A stretch of DNA of 64,000 bases from Phytoseiulus persimilis (lineage: Eukaryota; Arthropoda; Arachnida; Mesostigmata; Phytoseiidae). The DNA lies in the NCBI GenBank assembly GCA_037576195.1, contig CM075103.1, positions 6,944,001 to 7,008,000 on the forward strand. Reading direction: 5' to 3'. The notes beneath the pieces are model-generated. The model did not search any database, had not been told where the DNA came from, and saw nothing but the letters and a program-made list of their open reading frames with translations. This document shows positions 24,652 to 38,631 of this stretch, in pieces (position 1 is the first letter of the stretch; every line of letters begins with the position of its first letter). The position numbers and the translations under genes are program-made.

Positions 24652-27600
24652 CTGTAAAGGTTTTGTCTCCGGGAGGATCATAAGCAAAAAGTTTCTGATC
24701 CACGTGCCGGATCCCTGGAGTAGCCGCGCACGATCGAGTAGAGGAGTAAGGGGCCCGGGGACAAGAATGGAGGAGGCGAGGCCGTGGAAAAGGGGCAAGG
24801 CACGCCGGCAGCGCAAGGAGGGAAGCCGAGGAAGACTAGCGGGGCCCTGAGCGATTCCGGTCATGGCGAGGCTTGCCTTCAAACTTCTCGTAAAAATCCT
24901 CTTCATTTATCAGGACGAATAGATATAACATTATTATCATCGTCCCGCAGTGTCCTCGGATCCGCCGATTTCCTGTGGAAGACGATCGTAGGAGACGGGG
25001 TAACTTTGTGTAACTTGTTTCGCAAGAAGAGAAGGCTGGCCTAAGAGTCTCGAGCCCGCCACCTGCAGCTCGCGTTGAGCCTGGACATCAGTTCAGAAAC
25101 TTCAGTTGAACCTCCGATTCTGAGCGAGGAGTTTTCGGAATCGTCGGCTCCTTGCGGAGAATTCCATTTGCTTGATGGCAGCTAATTGGAGAGGCGCCGT
25201 CTGAACCTTCACGCCGCCGGAAAAGCCGTCTCGGCTTGCGATGGAATGTAGAGTACGTGATTCTGCCACTTATTTCATTCGCTTATCCCTCTGTGATTGC
25301 GCCTCGAGGCGGCGCCCGCGGGCGGGTATGTGCGGGGAATTTCCACAGATCCCTCCGGAGCTGAGCGACGGACGATCTTACGCAAGACGTCGTACGCTAT
25401 CTTTCCGGTGGCATCGCGAGAACACTGTGTTCTGGAAACCAATCTCTCAACCGGCAAGCCGGAGGGACGACCCCCAACGCGAGCTCGGAATCGGCTTTCG
25501 GTTAGAAGTTTCAGAGTGGTTGGCCTGTTTGCCCGAAAATCACTCGAGAGCCCTCGGTTCCTCAACCCTGGATCGACTCTGACACAGCGGTTCCGCCGCT
25601 CTGGGCTTCCGTTTTTTTTTTCTATCCTGTTTTTAATTTTCGGAAGTCGAGCGATCCGATCACTCTCCAACACCTTGTTTGCTTCACTCTCACGGGTGAG
25701 TCTCGGCTCTCAAGCTTCCCTCTGACGTCTTTGGAGTGATCGCAGCTTGGAACTATCTTGATTCCAATCAAATTTAAGTCTGGGAGGACGGTTCGGCTGC
25801 TCCCGTCCCACGAAACTTAGATGAATTGAGATCGATTCAGTATCAGGCTCCTCGAAAACTTCGATGCCTCTCCGGGCCTTTGGGGCTTTGATGAAAATTC
25901 TTCTGATGCACTGACGATGTAGGCCGCCTCGCGGTTTCCCAAGGCGACTCGGCGTTGCCCGTGATTCGGGCGACACCGAGAGAGTCGAATCGCGTCGAGG
26001 TGCGAGAAGGCGACATGCTTGAATCGACGTTCGTAGCCATGAAACTTCCACCGGCGCCCTCCCTCCATTTCTATCTCCCGATATCTTCCCCTTGAAACCA
26101 CACAAGGAAATGAGAGAATGAAGAGGAGAGGCTTGCGAGGCAATTTTTTAGAACATTCTCGGCCACCTACTCCTTACGGCGGCGGCGGCAGCGCTCCGCC
26201 TTGTGAAAGATGGCTTCCCGCCCGACTCTAGGTGTCTGTGTTCACTCAGAGCCCTTCTGTTCTCGAGAGTTACTCTCTTTCATAGGCAGCCGTTGTTTTG
26301 CCCCGTCCTCCAAGCCGCGAGACCCACTAGCACTACAGCGGTTGTTCCTGATGATCTAATGCTGAAGCTTGCAACTTCAGTAATAGACAGTGCCCCGCGT
26401 TCCTCGCGCATTGCTGATCTGCTTCGCTCAAACACGTTGGTAATCAATTCTGAACGCTCCGCTTCGTGGCGAACCACGAGTCTCGATAGCTCCTCGGAGC
26501 GGCGTGATTTCGGATGCGCCCGTAGCTGCTTCGATAGGTCTGATGTCGTCTGAACGCTCTTTCGAACCACATCCTCGGCCTCGACGGTAGGAAACGATCA
26601 GAAGGACCCTTCTTTCCCTAGCGGCGCCGGGGAGCCTTGTAGGTCCGCTCGATGAGGTGTCGGAAGGAAAAGCGGTTCCGAGCGAGAGCGCTTTGTTTCC
26701 GGGTTCGTGAGTACCATCCCAATTTCTCAATACACTGCGACCCGCTCGACCCTCCCGGTAGCGCGCCCTTGTGGCCGATTAGGCGGGTTGACCGACTATC
26801 TGGGCTCCCATGCTCCGGATGCATACACTCGGTTCCTCTCAACGAAACATCGCTCCCGTGGAAGGCTGATATGCTCGCCTACACGCTCATGTTTGAGTCA
26901 TTACGACTCCTGTTTCCGCTCCTGGAAAATTGTCGCTCCCGAGAGAAGGAATTCATCGAGTGTGTCTCCTCAGCGCTTCTTGCGTTTCCCACTTCCCAAC
27001 GCTTCTCGAACTCTTCCGAATCCAGATTAAGTAGCGAAGGATGCTAGTTCCATACATTCGTAGAATCTTAACGAACCTCATCACGGTTTCCCCCTATCGA
27101 GACCCCCCACCGGGACCCTGCATCGATTTTTTTTTGAAATCACGAATCGTTGAATCTGCGAATGAGCGAGCAAGCTCAAACTCGCAGCGGATCATAGCAG
27201 AACAGGTCACCGCTGCAGGCTCAGTACCTCTACCTCGACCGGCCTGATGTCCTGCTGACGCGTTGGCGGATTTCGAGTGGTCGGTTGATATTTCGCTGAG
27301 CCGAGTATCGTTGTTCGGTGTCCCGCTAAGAGCACATCGGCCGTACCCGGAACCGAGCGGAGAATCTGCGACATGGAGCCACTTTGCGGGCGGGAAAACT
27401 CACGGCTCGAGACCGTTATCCCATGGGGTCACCGCGAACCTGAGAGAATGGATGGCGCGAGCCAGCGAGCCAAGTGAGTGGCAGAGTGAGCGAATGACTG
27501 CGATGACTCCGTTACGAAGATGCTAGATCCAAATGTCTTGAGGAGGGGAATTATGGGCGCTCGTAAAATAGAACCCGAACACACCCTTCACGGGGCTTCA

Positions 27601-30600
27601 CCGGGAGCGGAGCTTTGCTGCTCGGGCTGGCTTGGTCGCCAGCCACATTCTTGCAAGCCGGCGCGACAGATCACGGTCCCCCACGACAAGACGGATACCT
27701 TCGAGACTAACTCGCGTTGACTGCAATAATAAAAGTAGCCCTATAAGCAGCACGACCGAAGAAGAGAAGCATTCGGTCTCGTTGGTTACGAAAAGGAAAA
27801 CGTCGACTCGACCCTTATGCGTGGATGCTCGGAACCGGCAATATAGCCGCGCGGTTTACGAGGTCTGCACCACAACTGTAGATTCGCCTTGATGCCAAAT
27901 TGACGCCGTCTTGAACGCGGAGCCACAGCGTGGGTACAGCCGACTCTCGACCTGGTGAACACACGGTTTAGTAAACATCGCGGTTTTATAAACGCTTCTC
28001 CAAGCCCCTCTCTGACACATTCCTATGTTGAGAGCCTTCGATTGAGGAAACCGCTCGCAACAGTAAACGATTCCCGTTTCCGGCACCCCGTTCGCTGAAT
28101 CAAGAAATGGCCCAGTAGTCTCGATTTTCACGCGGTTCGGGTCCAAGCCGTCCGCGCGGGAAGCTGGCGAAAGTTGAAACGAAAAGATTTGGAGGGAACA
28201 GCGACGCAGTGGTCATGGAAACATTCGCTGAATTCATCCTGATCTGAAGCCTTCGTACAACACAGCGAAGACATTTTCGAGCGTTGTTTTGCCATTCATT
28301 CCGCTCACGGCTTGTTGTTGTGGGATTGCTCGAACTCGTCCGTAGATGACCCTCTAGCGTCGGCGTCTTCGCGATAGGCCGAAAGCATATGCACCGAAAA
28401 CACGGAGGGCCGAAAAGGAATCCCGTTGGTCCGAAAACCCTTCCTCTCGTTTCGATGGTGAAGCGAATCGTCACGACGATAAGCTTCTATAATGAGCACG
28501 GGTCTGAGAGACTGCCCTCGTGTCATTCTGAAGTCCCGGTAATCAAGCAAGGGATCTCCACTGAAGTCGATCTTGCTGGCGCTTTGCGAAAATTCCAATG
28601 TCGGGAAGCCGCTCGAAGTAAGTGGCTTCCTTCACATACCCGTTATGTCATTGATCAGTAGCCTACCCAGCTCGGCTCGCGATCAAGTCGAGCGTCGTTT
28701 TGGATGTACAGTTCCCAAGCTCATCATGATTTACCTAGTCTCTTCTTGCCGATCCAGGTACAGTCTGTCGGACCCTGTGCTGTGCATAGAAGCTTAGCTG
28801 GATCCGCTTGACCCTCGAAACGAGAGAAGGGGTTTTCGGCCTTTTTCCGGCCCTTCGAGTTTTCGTTGCAATCGGTTTCGGAAAATAGGGTATGAACCCT
28901 AGCGTCAGGGCTGAGGGAAAGTGTTTGGACTCGCTCCCGATCCACGGCCGTGTTTGAGACATGTTTTGTACCAGTGTCACCCCCGCGAGCGACGGTGAAA
29001 ATAATTGGCATCTCCGGCATGATGGAATGCTCCTTTTCGGACCAAACCCCGCTCTCCGGGACAATCCTCTTTCCGTCCGACATTCTGAGCGTTACTTTGT
29101 TCTTGAGCGCCGTGCTACTCAGAACAGACAATTTCGGCAGCCCTCGACTCCTCTCGACGGCTCTCTGAGTCTGGAGATCGGCTACGGACGAAGAGCAAGC
29201 CCGTGCTTTCAAGCTCCACTTATCCCGCAACTCGGTCGGGCGAACAAGCCATGCATTCAAATGTTCCACTAGTTTTGCCAGGTACAGATTTTCATCAAGT
29301 CTGAAATGGCTGTAGCCTGGGGCGGCAAAAGTTCAGGGCGGACCGAATTTCCATGGACGTCTGAGTTTCTGCGAAACTTTTTGAAAACGTTCCAGTTTCC
29401 GCGGTCTGTCCCAGCGCAGGCCGCTCTGGAGCGTTAAGCGATTAACGCTCAGCTTGGCGTTTCGCGGCTAATTGAACTGTTGACGCCAATTGTCACGCTC
29501 AGCCAGAGCTCGGCAGCATTGCTTCAGCCTGTGGGCGGGCCGATTCGTGCACCCACCGCCGAGTGTTGACTTCTTTCCCGGGAGAGCTGACCCCCGTTCG
29601 TTGCCTGAGCGTTGAGCTGAGCCGCGGCTGCTACCGATGGATGACAATGTTTTCTGTGTGTCTGAACATCCAGGCATCGGTGCTAGCGCTGCTGGCGGCA
29701 GAGACGGGTACGAGGCTTTCAGGCCCTACCAGAAGGGAGAGGAGGGGGGGGGGCATGAATCCGGGAAAGCTGCCTCGAACGACCGGGTAAAAAAAACACC
29801 GTCAGGCCGCCACTGCAGCTGCTATCGGCATAAGGCCGAATGAGTACGGGTTTGTGTCAAGCCGAGATAGCGAGCTCCGCACGAGTCAGAAAACGTTCGC
29901 GGGTCGTTCGACACAAAGGTAGCTCCAAAGTTTTTTATTGGTTGCTATCGAGATGCGTTGTTGTCGCTATCGTCGCCGACGCTGATTCCATTGTTGAGGC
30001 TCTCCGAGGAAGAAGTCGCCGGACCCGCCGCGGCTGCGGAGTGCGCTAGCTGTCGCTGATCCATAGCTCGCGTTGTTGATGCCGAGGCACTTTCCTCTGT
30101 TTTTGTCCGAAAGACTCTGCAACGGCTTGCGTGGATTTGTACTCTGGAAGCTGCGTACCGGAGATAGACGAGGATTTCCTCGATAGTGGCGAACTAAGCT
30201 ACAGCCTGTGCTGTTACATTCCCTGCCTCGCCGTTCGGTAGCTCTCAAAGAAGAGCGGCGTCTGCGTTATTCCTTCGCCGGTGGCCACTGTGTTCTGAAG
30301 GACCACGGTTAGAATCCCACAAGGCTTTTGCAAATCCTCTCCGGGAACAACTAACTGGGTCGACAGCTTGCTAGTTAGAGTTTCCAGTTGCCGAAGAGTG
30401 CTACAGCCCAACTGTGGGCGATCGAACGTAATATCAGATGAATCCGGTCTCATTCTACCGTTTTCACGTTCACGCGGCGTTTGTCGGGAGCTGAGTCGAC
30501 GGGAGAGGTGGACCAGAACCCCTGGACGATGGTCCGAAGAGCAGAGAGAGCCTCCATCGTCCCAAACCGTAAAGAATGAGGATAGGCGACGAAAGTCTCG

Positions 30601-33600
30601 GGTTTATTGAACGGTGGCTGGTTCGAACACCCATGAAGCGTTCAAAACAGATTCAATGCGAGCATCCTCAGACATGGGGAATTTCCACTCAGCATCGCCT
30701 TGGAGGGCTCAACGCCATCGCCAAGACTTTCGAAGTTTCATGGGCAAAGTTTCGAAGGATCCCGTTCGTCGTTGGAGAGAGGTCTCAGAAGGTGTTCAAG
30801 ATGTTTCCGATGAGATGAGCCTCTGGTTCCCAGGGCTCCGAGAACACCCGGACCCGAGTATTTTTCTTCGTCCACGACACACGAATAGAACACTTGCAGG
30901 ATCGTGCGCAGAAGACAGGGTCGATGGCGAACTTTTCACAGTTTTAGGGAATGTGCGCACTGCCGTAACCTTTGCCGACGACCTTCGGGTCGATGAGCAC
31001 GTGTGGCCCACAGCCATGAGGGTTCATTGGACGGCATAGGCTTAGAGGAAACTTCGTGCGGTGGCCGTCTAGGCAAGCTTGTTTGTATGCATTCTTTCAC
31101 GCGCGCTTTGCTCTCTTCTTTCCGCCAGCAACGGGGCGGACGAAAAACTGGGAGAATATGATGAGCTCTAAGACTCCCTCAGCGTTTGGGAACTCCTTCT
31201 CCGAATCCCATCCTTCACAAGATGGAGATAACGAGGACGAGCTGTCCGATTTAATGCGTTCATCCATCCGTGGAAGAAGCAGTCATTTGAGTCATTGCCC
31301 CTCGTGCGATTGAAGAGGATTCCATTGCGGAAAGGAAGCACTCCGAAGTAGCTGGTGAGTCCCAGTGCGACCTCGGAGCTTCCAAAATAACGATATGGAT
31401 CGGGAGTGCGAGATAGAATGTTGGAGTTTCGGGGCTGTTTGAGAGCTTTACGGTCGAGAACTGTTCTGAGAGGGGAATCGTTCTCCGGAACTGTCATAAA
31501 GTGGCGTTGTTCTCCCGCCGGACCCTGAGACACTTCCATTACGCGCCCCACGCGGGATGATGCACTTGAAAACAGGAGTTCGTCCTGACGACACCTGTCC
31601 GTCGATAGCGGGCTAAGCGAAGCCTCTCGTCCTCTTCTATTGGAAGTGTACTCGGAACCCCGAAACCCTTTTTCAGGCGCCCCGCCCGCTTTACTCACAG
31701 CGGATGCAACAATTTGCGGAAGAGGCGTATCGCCAGCTACCTCCGTCCGGAGCGGAGGACTATATTTCTGACTGATGGTGTTCTCCGTGCACCGAGCGTG
31801 TATATTTACAACTGTGTCCCGATCGGAGCGTTCGGAGGAGCGGTTACGCTTCCGCGGGACATAGTCGCTGGGAGTTCCCGCTGCAAAGCCATCTACAATG
31901 GCGACAGAGGCAGTTACTGTCAGCCCCGGGCCAGAGACGTTATTGACAGTCTCTATAGGTGATGGCAGGGATTCACCACAAACCGCCCGAGCTCACAATT
32001 TCGCCAGACAGCACACGATGTCAACGAACGATATTGAGTGGGGTTTCACGGGTGACCGGATTTTTTCGATTTTTCTGAGCTCATATCCTCGCGCTCTCGT
32101 TCCGCCCGTACAAAAGAGACTTCTGCTTCGCACCAACCCGTGCAATGGCATGTGAATCAATCTCAAACACTATCGATCCGAGGGCCTGTCGCGTCCTGCG
32201 ATTTCTCGGAGAATATCCAGATCCTCCTCATATTCCGCCGAACCCGCGTTCCTCCATAACTTGGAGACCGGAAGAGTGGACTCAGCATGACGCCGATAGC
32301 ATTGTCTGATATGCTGTTTAATGTTATTCATAGTAGGATGGCGATCCGTGCCGGTGCCGACTCAGAACGCGATCACTGCTCCGGGGAATCGCGGCCGGAG
32401 CGGTGGGGTTTGGTTTTTGCTCGGTGCTTTATTGTCCCAGGAAGCGAGCTCAAAAAACGAACACACAGCACATGTTTTGGAACTGCAAATGTTTCCCGGG
32501 ATTCCGTCGCGCCTTACGGCAAGAAGCAACGGAAGCAAACGGCATTGCGGCACGAAAACGCCCTGTTTTTTCCCTTCGCAGTCACAAATCGTCCATGTCA
32601 CGCAGTATGTCCGGTTGCAACCTCTCGGGCACGACAGCCAGACATTTAATATTCAACGAAAGTCGCTCTACAAATAGAGGGAACCGACGTCGGGGTAACC
32701 TGAAACAACCAGCAGGGGATGATGAACGGACTTACCAAACGGCCCGGGCGAGCTCTCCATCGCAAACTCAGGAACACGGTGCGGAAGATGGATGACATCG
32801 TGGCTAGTCGGCGTTCGAAGCTAAAACATCTGAAGGAATAGGGGAACCGAACCGACGCTCCCGCTCTGAGCTCCTCGTTTCTCCTCCGAATCCGTACCGC
32901 CGAGGATTGCTTGCGTTGCGGAGACGGCAACCGCTGAGCCTCGTTGTTCCCGGCTCTCATTTGGCAAACATTGGGTCAAGGAAATTGGATCAAAGTTCAC
33001 TCAGCCACTCACAGCGCTCGACAGGACGAGAGTTTCATCTTTCCGGCTGATGCATGTGAAACAGCACACTTCGGCGGTCTGAACAAAAAATTCCCCTCTG
33101 TCCACGGAGTCAACAACCCTCTCAAGCAGCCGCGACAACTCCATCGGATGATCAAGCGTTCGCGCGCGGTGACATCTCTGTCGGCTGCAAATCCCTTCGA
33201 AGCGATGTCGAGCGCGCGCTGCCTGATGTGACAGGGTCAGCCGCGCAGAGCCTGCGTGCGAGTTACCCTCGCGTTCGTTCTTTGTGCTCTTGTTTCCTCG
33301 CTGGATTATCCTCTACGGCAAGTCATCTGCTCCTTAGCTAGGCCGGCTCGACGTTCGGACGAATTATTCACGCGTCGTCCCCGCTGCTGTTCGCCACAAC
33401 ACCTCTCCAGCTTTGGTGGGCAGGAAGCCCAAGGAGCACGAGGAAAATTATCCCAGACATAGAATTAGACCTCCTCGGCTTCTTTTGCGGATGAGCCTCA
33501 CGAAGTTTCCAAGTGCGGCAGAACTCGCTGACTTCGATTCCGGGGCAAGGGTGACTACAGAGACCGGGTCAGGGATTACAATAAGCCTTGCGATGGAGAA

Positions 33601-34290
33601 AATCACTCGCAGGTTACACCGGCGGTAACTTCTACTCCCACAAGCCAGCGCAACCCATTGCGGAGAGATCTTGTCGTGGCCGCTGATGAACCATCTGCGG
33701 GATCTCTAGCCAGCCACGAAATTTCAGTTTGGGAAGAAACTCAATTTGAAACATAGGAGGCGTTCCCAGGACACCTGACGAATCCCTTTGTGCGGGGAGA
33801 AACTTTTCCCTCCTTCGGAGCTCCTGCGCACCAGACAAAGGAGAAGCGAAGGAACACCTGTGCAGCTCCCTCCCGATTCCACACGAGCGGGGCAGGATGC
33901 TCAGACAGGGGATGGTATGCCTTCAGAACACAATGAATTCCCGGCTATTCCTCGCAGCGCTCATCACCCGGAGGGAGCGTCGATGTGAACAGACGAAATA
34001 GAACCTCAGGCCTCATTGATGTCAAGGTCGTCTGTGCACAAAAGTCGTTCGTTTTAACATCATTCGAACGGACAGGATCAGCGCTGTGTCCTCTGGCATG
34101 TAGGGAGCGCCGTCACTTTTCCTTTCGGACGTTTTCCCTCTGCCGTCGAAAAGCGACGGAGCTAATTCGAGCGAAACGTTGACACATTTTGAGCTAGGGC
34201 TGTGGGTGGGAATTCAGGCTCTCGTTGTTAACGATCCTAATTTGAAAGATGGAGCATTCGTCGGAACGGAATACTGAAGAAAAAAAGAGA
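24652..34290. other. No recognisable gene
   Basis: No domain, RNA gene or mobile element is visible. A G-run lies at about 29743-29752. Long overlapping frames on both strands, for example at 25275-26143, have arginine- and serine-rich compositions typical of shadows in CpG-rich DNA. Confidence 0.5.
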
Positions 34291-34304
34291 GAGTGTGTGT
34301 CTGT

Positions 34305-34348
34305 TGTGTGTGTGTGTGTGTGAAAGAGAGAGAGCGAGAGAGAGAGCG
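34305..34348. repeat. Compound TG / GA microsatellite
   Basis: About nine TG units (34305-34322) are followed after a short spacer by an interrupted GA tract to 34348. A shorter GT/GA stretch lies just before it from about 34287. Confidence 0.9.
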
Positions 34349-37277
34349 ATCCCTCGAAAAACGTTCCATCGGGATGATCCCCTCTCCTCCTCGACAGAAC
34401 AGATCGGTCGCGGCAGCAAAACCCTGACTAGCTCCTGCTCCGAAACTCGCGGGAGAACTCCGCGAGCACGATTGGTTCCGTTCGACCTTAATTCATTAGG
34501 ACGAATATCGCTCCGGGTGACCTCCTCGGCCATGAGCCTGAGACAAGGGAAGTTCCTTTGTCAGAAGCTCCTCCACGAAATTCCACTTAGCTTCCTTCTG
34601 ACACCGCTCCCTCAAGCGTCCCATCGAATGTGGACGGAAGTTCCTTTATAGAAATGGCTTCCGACGGAGACGGATTGCAGCTTCGGGGAGTAATCGGTTC
34701 CAGAAGCTCTTTAGACGACTGATAGCAGCAACAATGCTGAGAAACCGAACAACTGGCTCGTTTCGAGCTTTTTGCTTGCCGCCGATGTCGTCGGTTGCTG
34801 TTCCACTCGCCTGCCATCTAGCGAGACTTAGCAACCTTCAATACCGCCTGATCTCATGGCAACAGCTCAGAGGGAATCAGCCGCTATGCTATGTTTAGAT
34901 GTTTGAAGCACTCGCCCGGACGAGGCAAATGTGGAGTGACGGCAAACGGCATTTTATTGCCAGGCTCTGGGGCGAGTGGACCGGCGCTATGATTGGGTAG
35001 ATTGCCGGCCAGATTGGCGGCCTCTGTCTGGAGACTTTCCTCTCATTAAGCGGCGGCGGCACCGTCGGAACCCCGACGGCCGCTCGGTCGGGCGCAATAG
35101 AGAAAGCAGCATGTGCTGAGTCAGACACGTGCGCTGCCTGAAAAGTTCCTGGGAAACTTTCAACAAGCTTTAATTGTGTCGTCTTCCCTCGATGCAGAGA
35201 TACGCTGTCACTCGTTCCCGGTGACAACACGAAGATTTCATTATGTGATCTGGGAGCGGATAACGGCGTCGGAAGAGGCGAATCAGGGCGCCGGTCGACG
35301 TCTCGCGCCAACGCCCATGGGACGAAGCGCGCGGTATCGCGACGCGAGCCGTCTCTTCTCGATGCGCTCCTCGAACTCAAGGAAGCGGAGAGGGTGAGCC
35401 GCCGACCAAGACGGAGGGATGACTCAATAACTTGGCAGGCTCATCCAGTAGACGGACATCAGGCCGCGGTCTGATGATGCCGACGACGACGTGGAAGGAG
35501 TGGGTGTGGACAACGTGCCTGTTGCAAGCGAGTTCGTAATCTTGTTACCCGATCCGCTGCCCAACTTTGCGCTGCTGGGCCTTGCGGCAGCGGTTCTCTC
35601 AAGCAACACGAGCGGACATCCAGGTCGGAAACCATGAAATCATGATGCAACGGCCCCTTAGCTTAGGGTAACTCTCCCGCCGGGACGCCGCGCTATTGCC
35701 GGTTAAATGTCCCGGCACTCTGTACTCTACGCCAACGGGAATGTCGGAGATGTTAACGGACGTGCTCGTCTATCAGTGCAAAGTTCCCTAGACGATGTAC
35801 ACCGTCCTTCTGCTCTAGGTACTCGCGGCTGATAGTTGTACTTGGATGGAGTATCTTCGATATGTTCAACTGCTATGACATGCTAGTGGTCAACGACGTG
35901 GTCGTAGATAAATATGTACACCGGAGTCAAAACGTAGAACAAGGAATTCTCGCTCCTTCGCCTCCTTCCCCTCCCGCCCCTCCTCCTCAGTTCTCGCGAC
36001 TGAGCGATTCAACGAGCAGTTGCGAGACAGGTTCGGATTCAGAGCTCAGCTTCCATCGGCTCCCGGACTTTTTTTTGAACACTAGGAAACTGCCACATCA
36101 GCCTCGAAGATTTCATTCCACTGGGAGGCGCGAAGAACCACTCTTGATTCTGCGCGAAGGGAGTTAAAATTATGCCGTAGGGGGGGGGGGATTCCCACAG
36201 TAGTGCTATGCGGGAAATGTCTTTCAGGTGTGGTCGAGATGCCTGCCGTGCACGGATACAGCGCTAGCGAGACTCGGGTAGGCCAGAATCAAGCGCCTAC
36301 ACTGACATCGAACATGCTCGTCCGCGGGTTCTACACATCGCAAGTTTCATCAGATGTTGAATTCCGCCAGTTCCTGACCAGAACCGAATATCCATGATCC
36401 ATTAATCAAGTCAGCCGAGGCAGCAGGTTCTTCCCGTTGAAACTCCGTGAGGTCTCGAGCCAGCCCGCGATGGCTATAGGATGTGAATGCTGCGACACCC
36501 CTCTCCATCCCTGAAGGCGAGATCGCTTGTGGAACGTAAGACACCAGAAGTGTGAATGGAACTCCAACGAGTTCACAAGATCACAACTGCTTCCAGGCTT
36601 GCGTAGCTGACGTTTTCTCCGGCTCGGTGGGCTCAGTCCTCATCGAGCCACTTTCCATGCGCAGACCCGATCCCTATCTATCCGCGCTCGAGCCTTTTGG
36701 TGGTCGAGCTCGTTCGTTGGTCGTCTAATGGACGATTTCGCTACCTCTGCCGACTCGCTCGCGCGTTCGTGTTCCCGGTGACGCGCCCCCGGCGTGTTGC
36801 TCTCGTGGGTTTCGTCTATTGTGCTCGGGGGTGCCGCCGCCGTCATCACCGGTCCAACACGCAGCATTCGGGGGCCTGTGCGGAGGCAGCTAATCGGCCC
36901 TTGAGCTCTTTGTTGGAGCTGAGTGCGTCCCGGAACATTTTCGCCTAGCTCATTAGAGCAAGAGGACGAGGAGCGAACGGGATCCGTTTACGAACCGTTT
37001 CCCACCTCTTTTGGGCGACATCGATTGCCCGTTCAACAGCTCGATTTTTGGAATGATTTTCGGCTCCAGTCCACGGGGATCGAGTGAGTCTCGCTCAGAC
37101 TCACCTTCCGTGGCCGCGGTTGCTTCTCCAAACCGCTGGAATCCTCCGAAACCGTAAATACGGATCTCGCTCTCAGAGCGGCTCGAAACACTGGTTGCTT
37201 CGAATTGGCGCCGCCCTTACGAGTCACGCACCGGATATTTCCGGTGTTTTGAGATGTTTCTTCCTGTTTCGAAATCG

Positions 37278-37292
37278 GAGAGAGAGAGAGAG
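37278..37292. repeat. AG dinucleotide microsatellite
   Basis: An uninterrupted run of about seven AG units in non-coding sequence. Confidence 0.85.
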
Positions 37293-37952
37293 GAATAACA
37301 GCGATCGTCGTCGTGCTGTACGATGGCGGCGATGGGACGAAGTAGATTATACGCGCTGGAGACGCAGTAGACAATAGAAAAAGCAATCAACCCAGGCAGT
37401 GACCGAGCCTCAGCAAACAGAGGAACAGCCATTGTGAGACAGAACTCGATCGACAGAAATACGCTCCAGCCGAAATGACTGACAAACGAAAACTGACGAT
37501 CTGGTCTCTACTCTCTCCCCTCCGTCCGATGTTGTCCCGTCTTGCTCGTCGTCCTCGGTTTTCCCTTAAGCGGATCGCAGCGAGGCGGGTTCATCCGGTT
37601 CTGAGACCCGCCTCAGGTTGGAAACAGAAGTAATTCTGCCGCCTGTGCTCCCGCCAGGTCCTCCGGCACTCATGAGTCTCTCTCGGCCTGCACGGTTCTG
37701 ATCAGGAATGCATTGAGGCAACCGGCCAGATGTTGATGTGGGCTTTGCGTCCCTGACCTCCTCATCGGGTCATGAGGAGCTTGTTTGTTTCCTTTCTAGG
37801 AGCACGTCATTCGGGCGAAGCGCGAACTTCGGCAAGGGGATCACTGGTCCAGATGGAGCTCGAAAACGATCCGACCCGGGAAGCCCGGGTATCTTAAACT
37901 CTGCACGGCCACCGTTGCCGGTTCTCAGATTTTCCCGGGGCAAAACTGCGAC

Positions 37953-38631
37953 ATGGTGAGTAATTGCGGTTTTTACCGGGCCGAAGTCGCTGAACGAGTC
38001 ACCTCTGCGGCGATTCCAGCGATCGGCAAGATTCACCGCAGCAACCAGCATGCGTTCACTCCTGGGACGTTCCCGGAGCGGCCTCGGGAGAACTCCACCA
38101 CAATTGGATTTCCACCCTCCGAGACAATGCTAATCGTTGAGCCCGTGAGCCGCTCCGAGACCAAACCCCAAGGAGGGGAACAGCCTTGACCCCAGAGCAG
38201 ATCAAGTATTGACGACTCCGAGATAATCCGCGACGGAGTGTAATCCAGCCGAGCTGGGAACAAGGGATCAGGACATTTCGGGTGGATCATCCTGCAACGA
38301 TCCCCTACGATGATCCGCCGGAACTTGATCGCAGTTCTAGTTGTTTGTCCCAAGAGTGTCCCATGGGAGAATACGTCGTGCACGATCTCGGACGATTCAG
38401 TCTGCGGTGGTGACGACGTCGACTCGCTCGAAGTGGGCAACATTGACGACGCAAAAACTTCCGATGGCGGGCGGGAGCAGCGACGCTGATGAATCGCTGA
38501 TGAGTAGGCAGACGACCAGATTGAGTGATAGCCTGATGATTACCCCGTCGGAGATGTCCCTTCCTGGCGGAATGAAGAAGCATCATTCGAAAGAGTCTAG
38601 TCGATACCGTCGAAAGCATCAGCCGCAGTAG
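37953..38631 (+). pseudogene. Coding-like segment in shifting frames, possible receptor tail relic
   Basis: Successive stretches in different frames each read like an acidic, serine-rich cytoplasmic tail: IGFPPSETMLIVEPVSRSET (one frame), SIDDSEIIRDGV ending in a stop, YDDPPELDRSSSC and ECPMGEYVVHDLGRFSL (second frame), DDVDSLEVGNIDDAKTSDGG (back in the first frame), then DADESLMSRQTTRLSDSLMI and SEMSLPGGMKKHHSKESSRY to a stop at 38629-38631 (third frame). The pieces overlap and are interrupted by stops. This could be a pseudogene with indels, several short exons, or chance in GC-rich DNA. I do not recognise the parent protein. Confidence 0.25.
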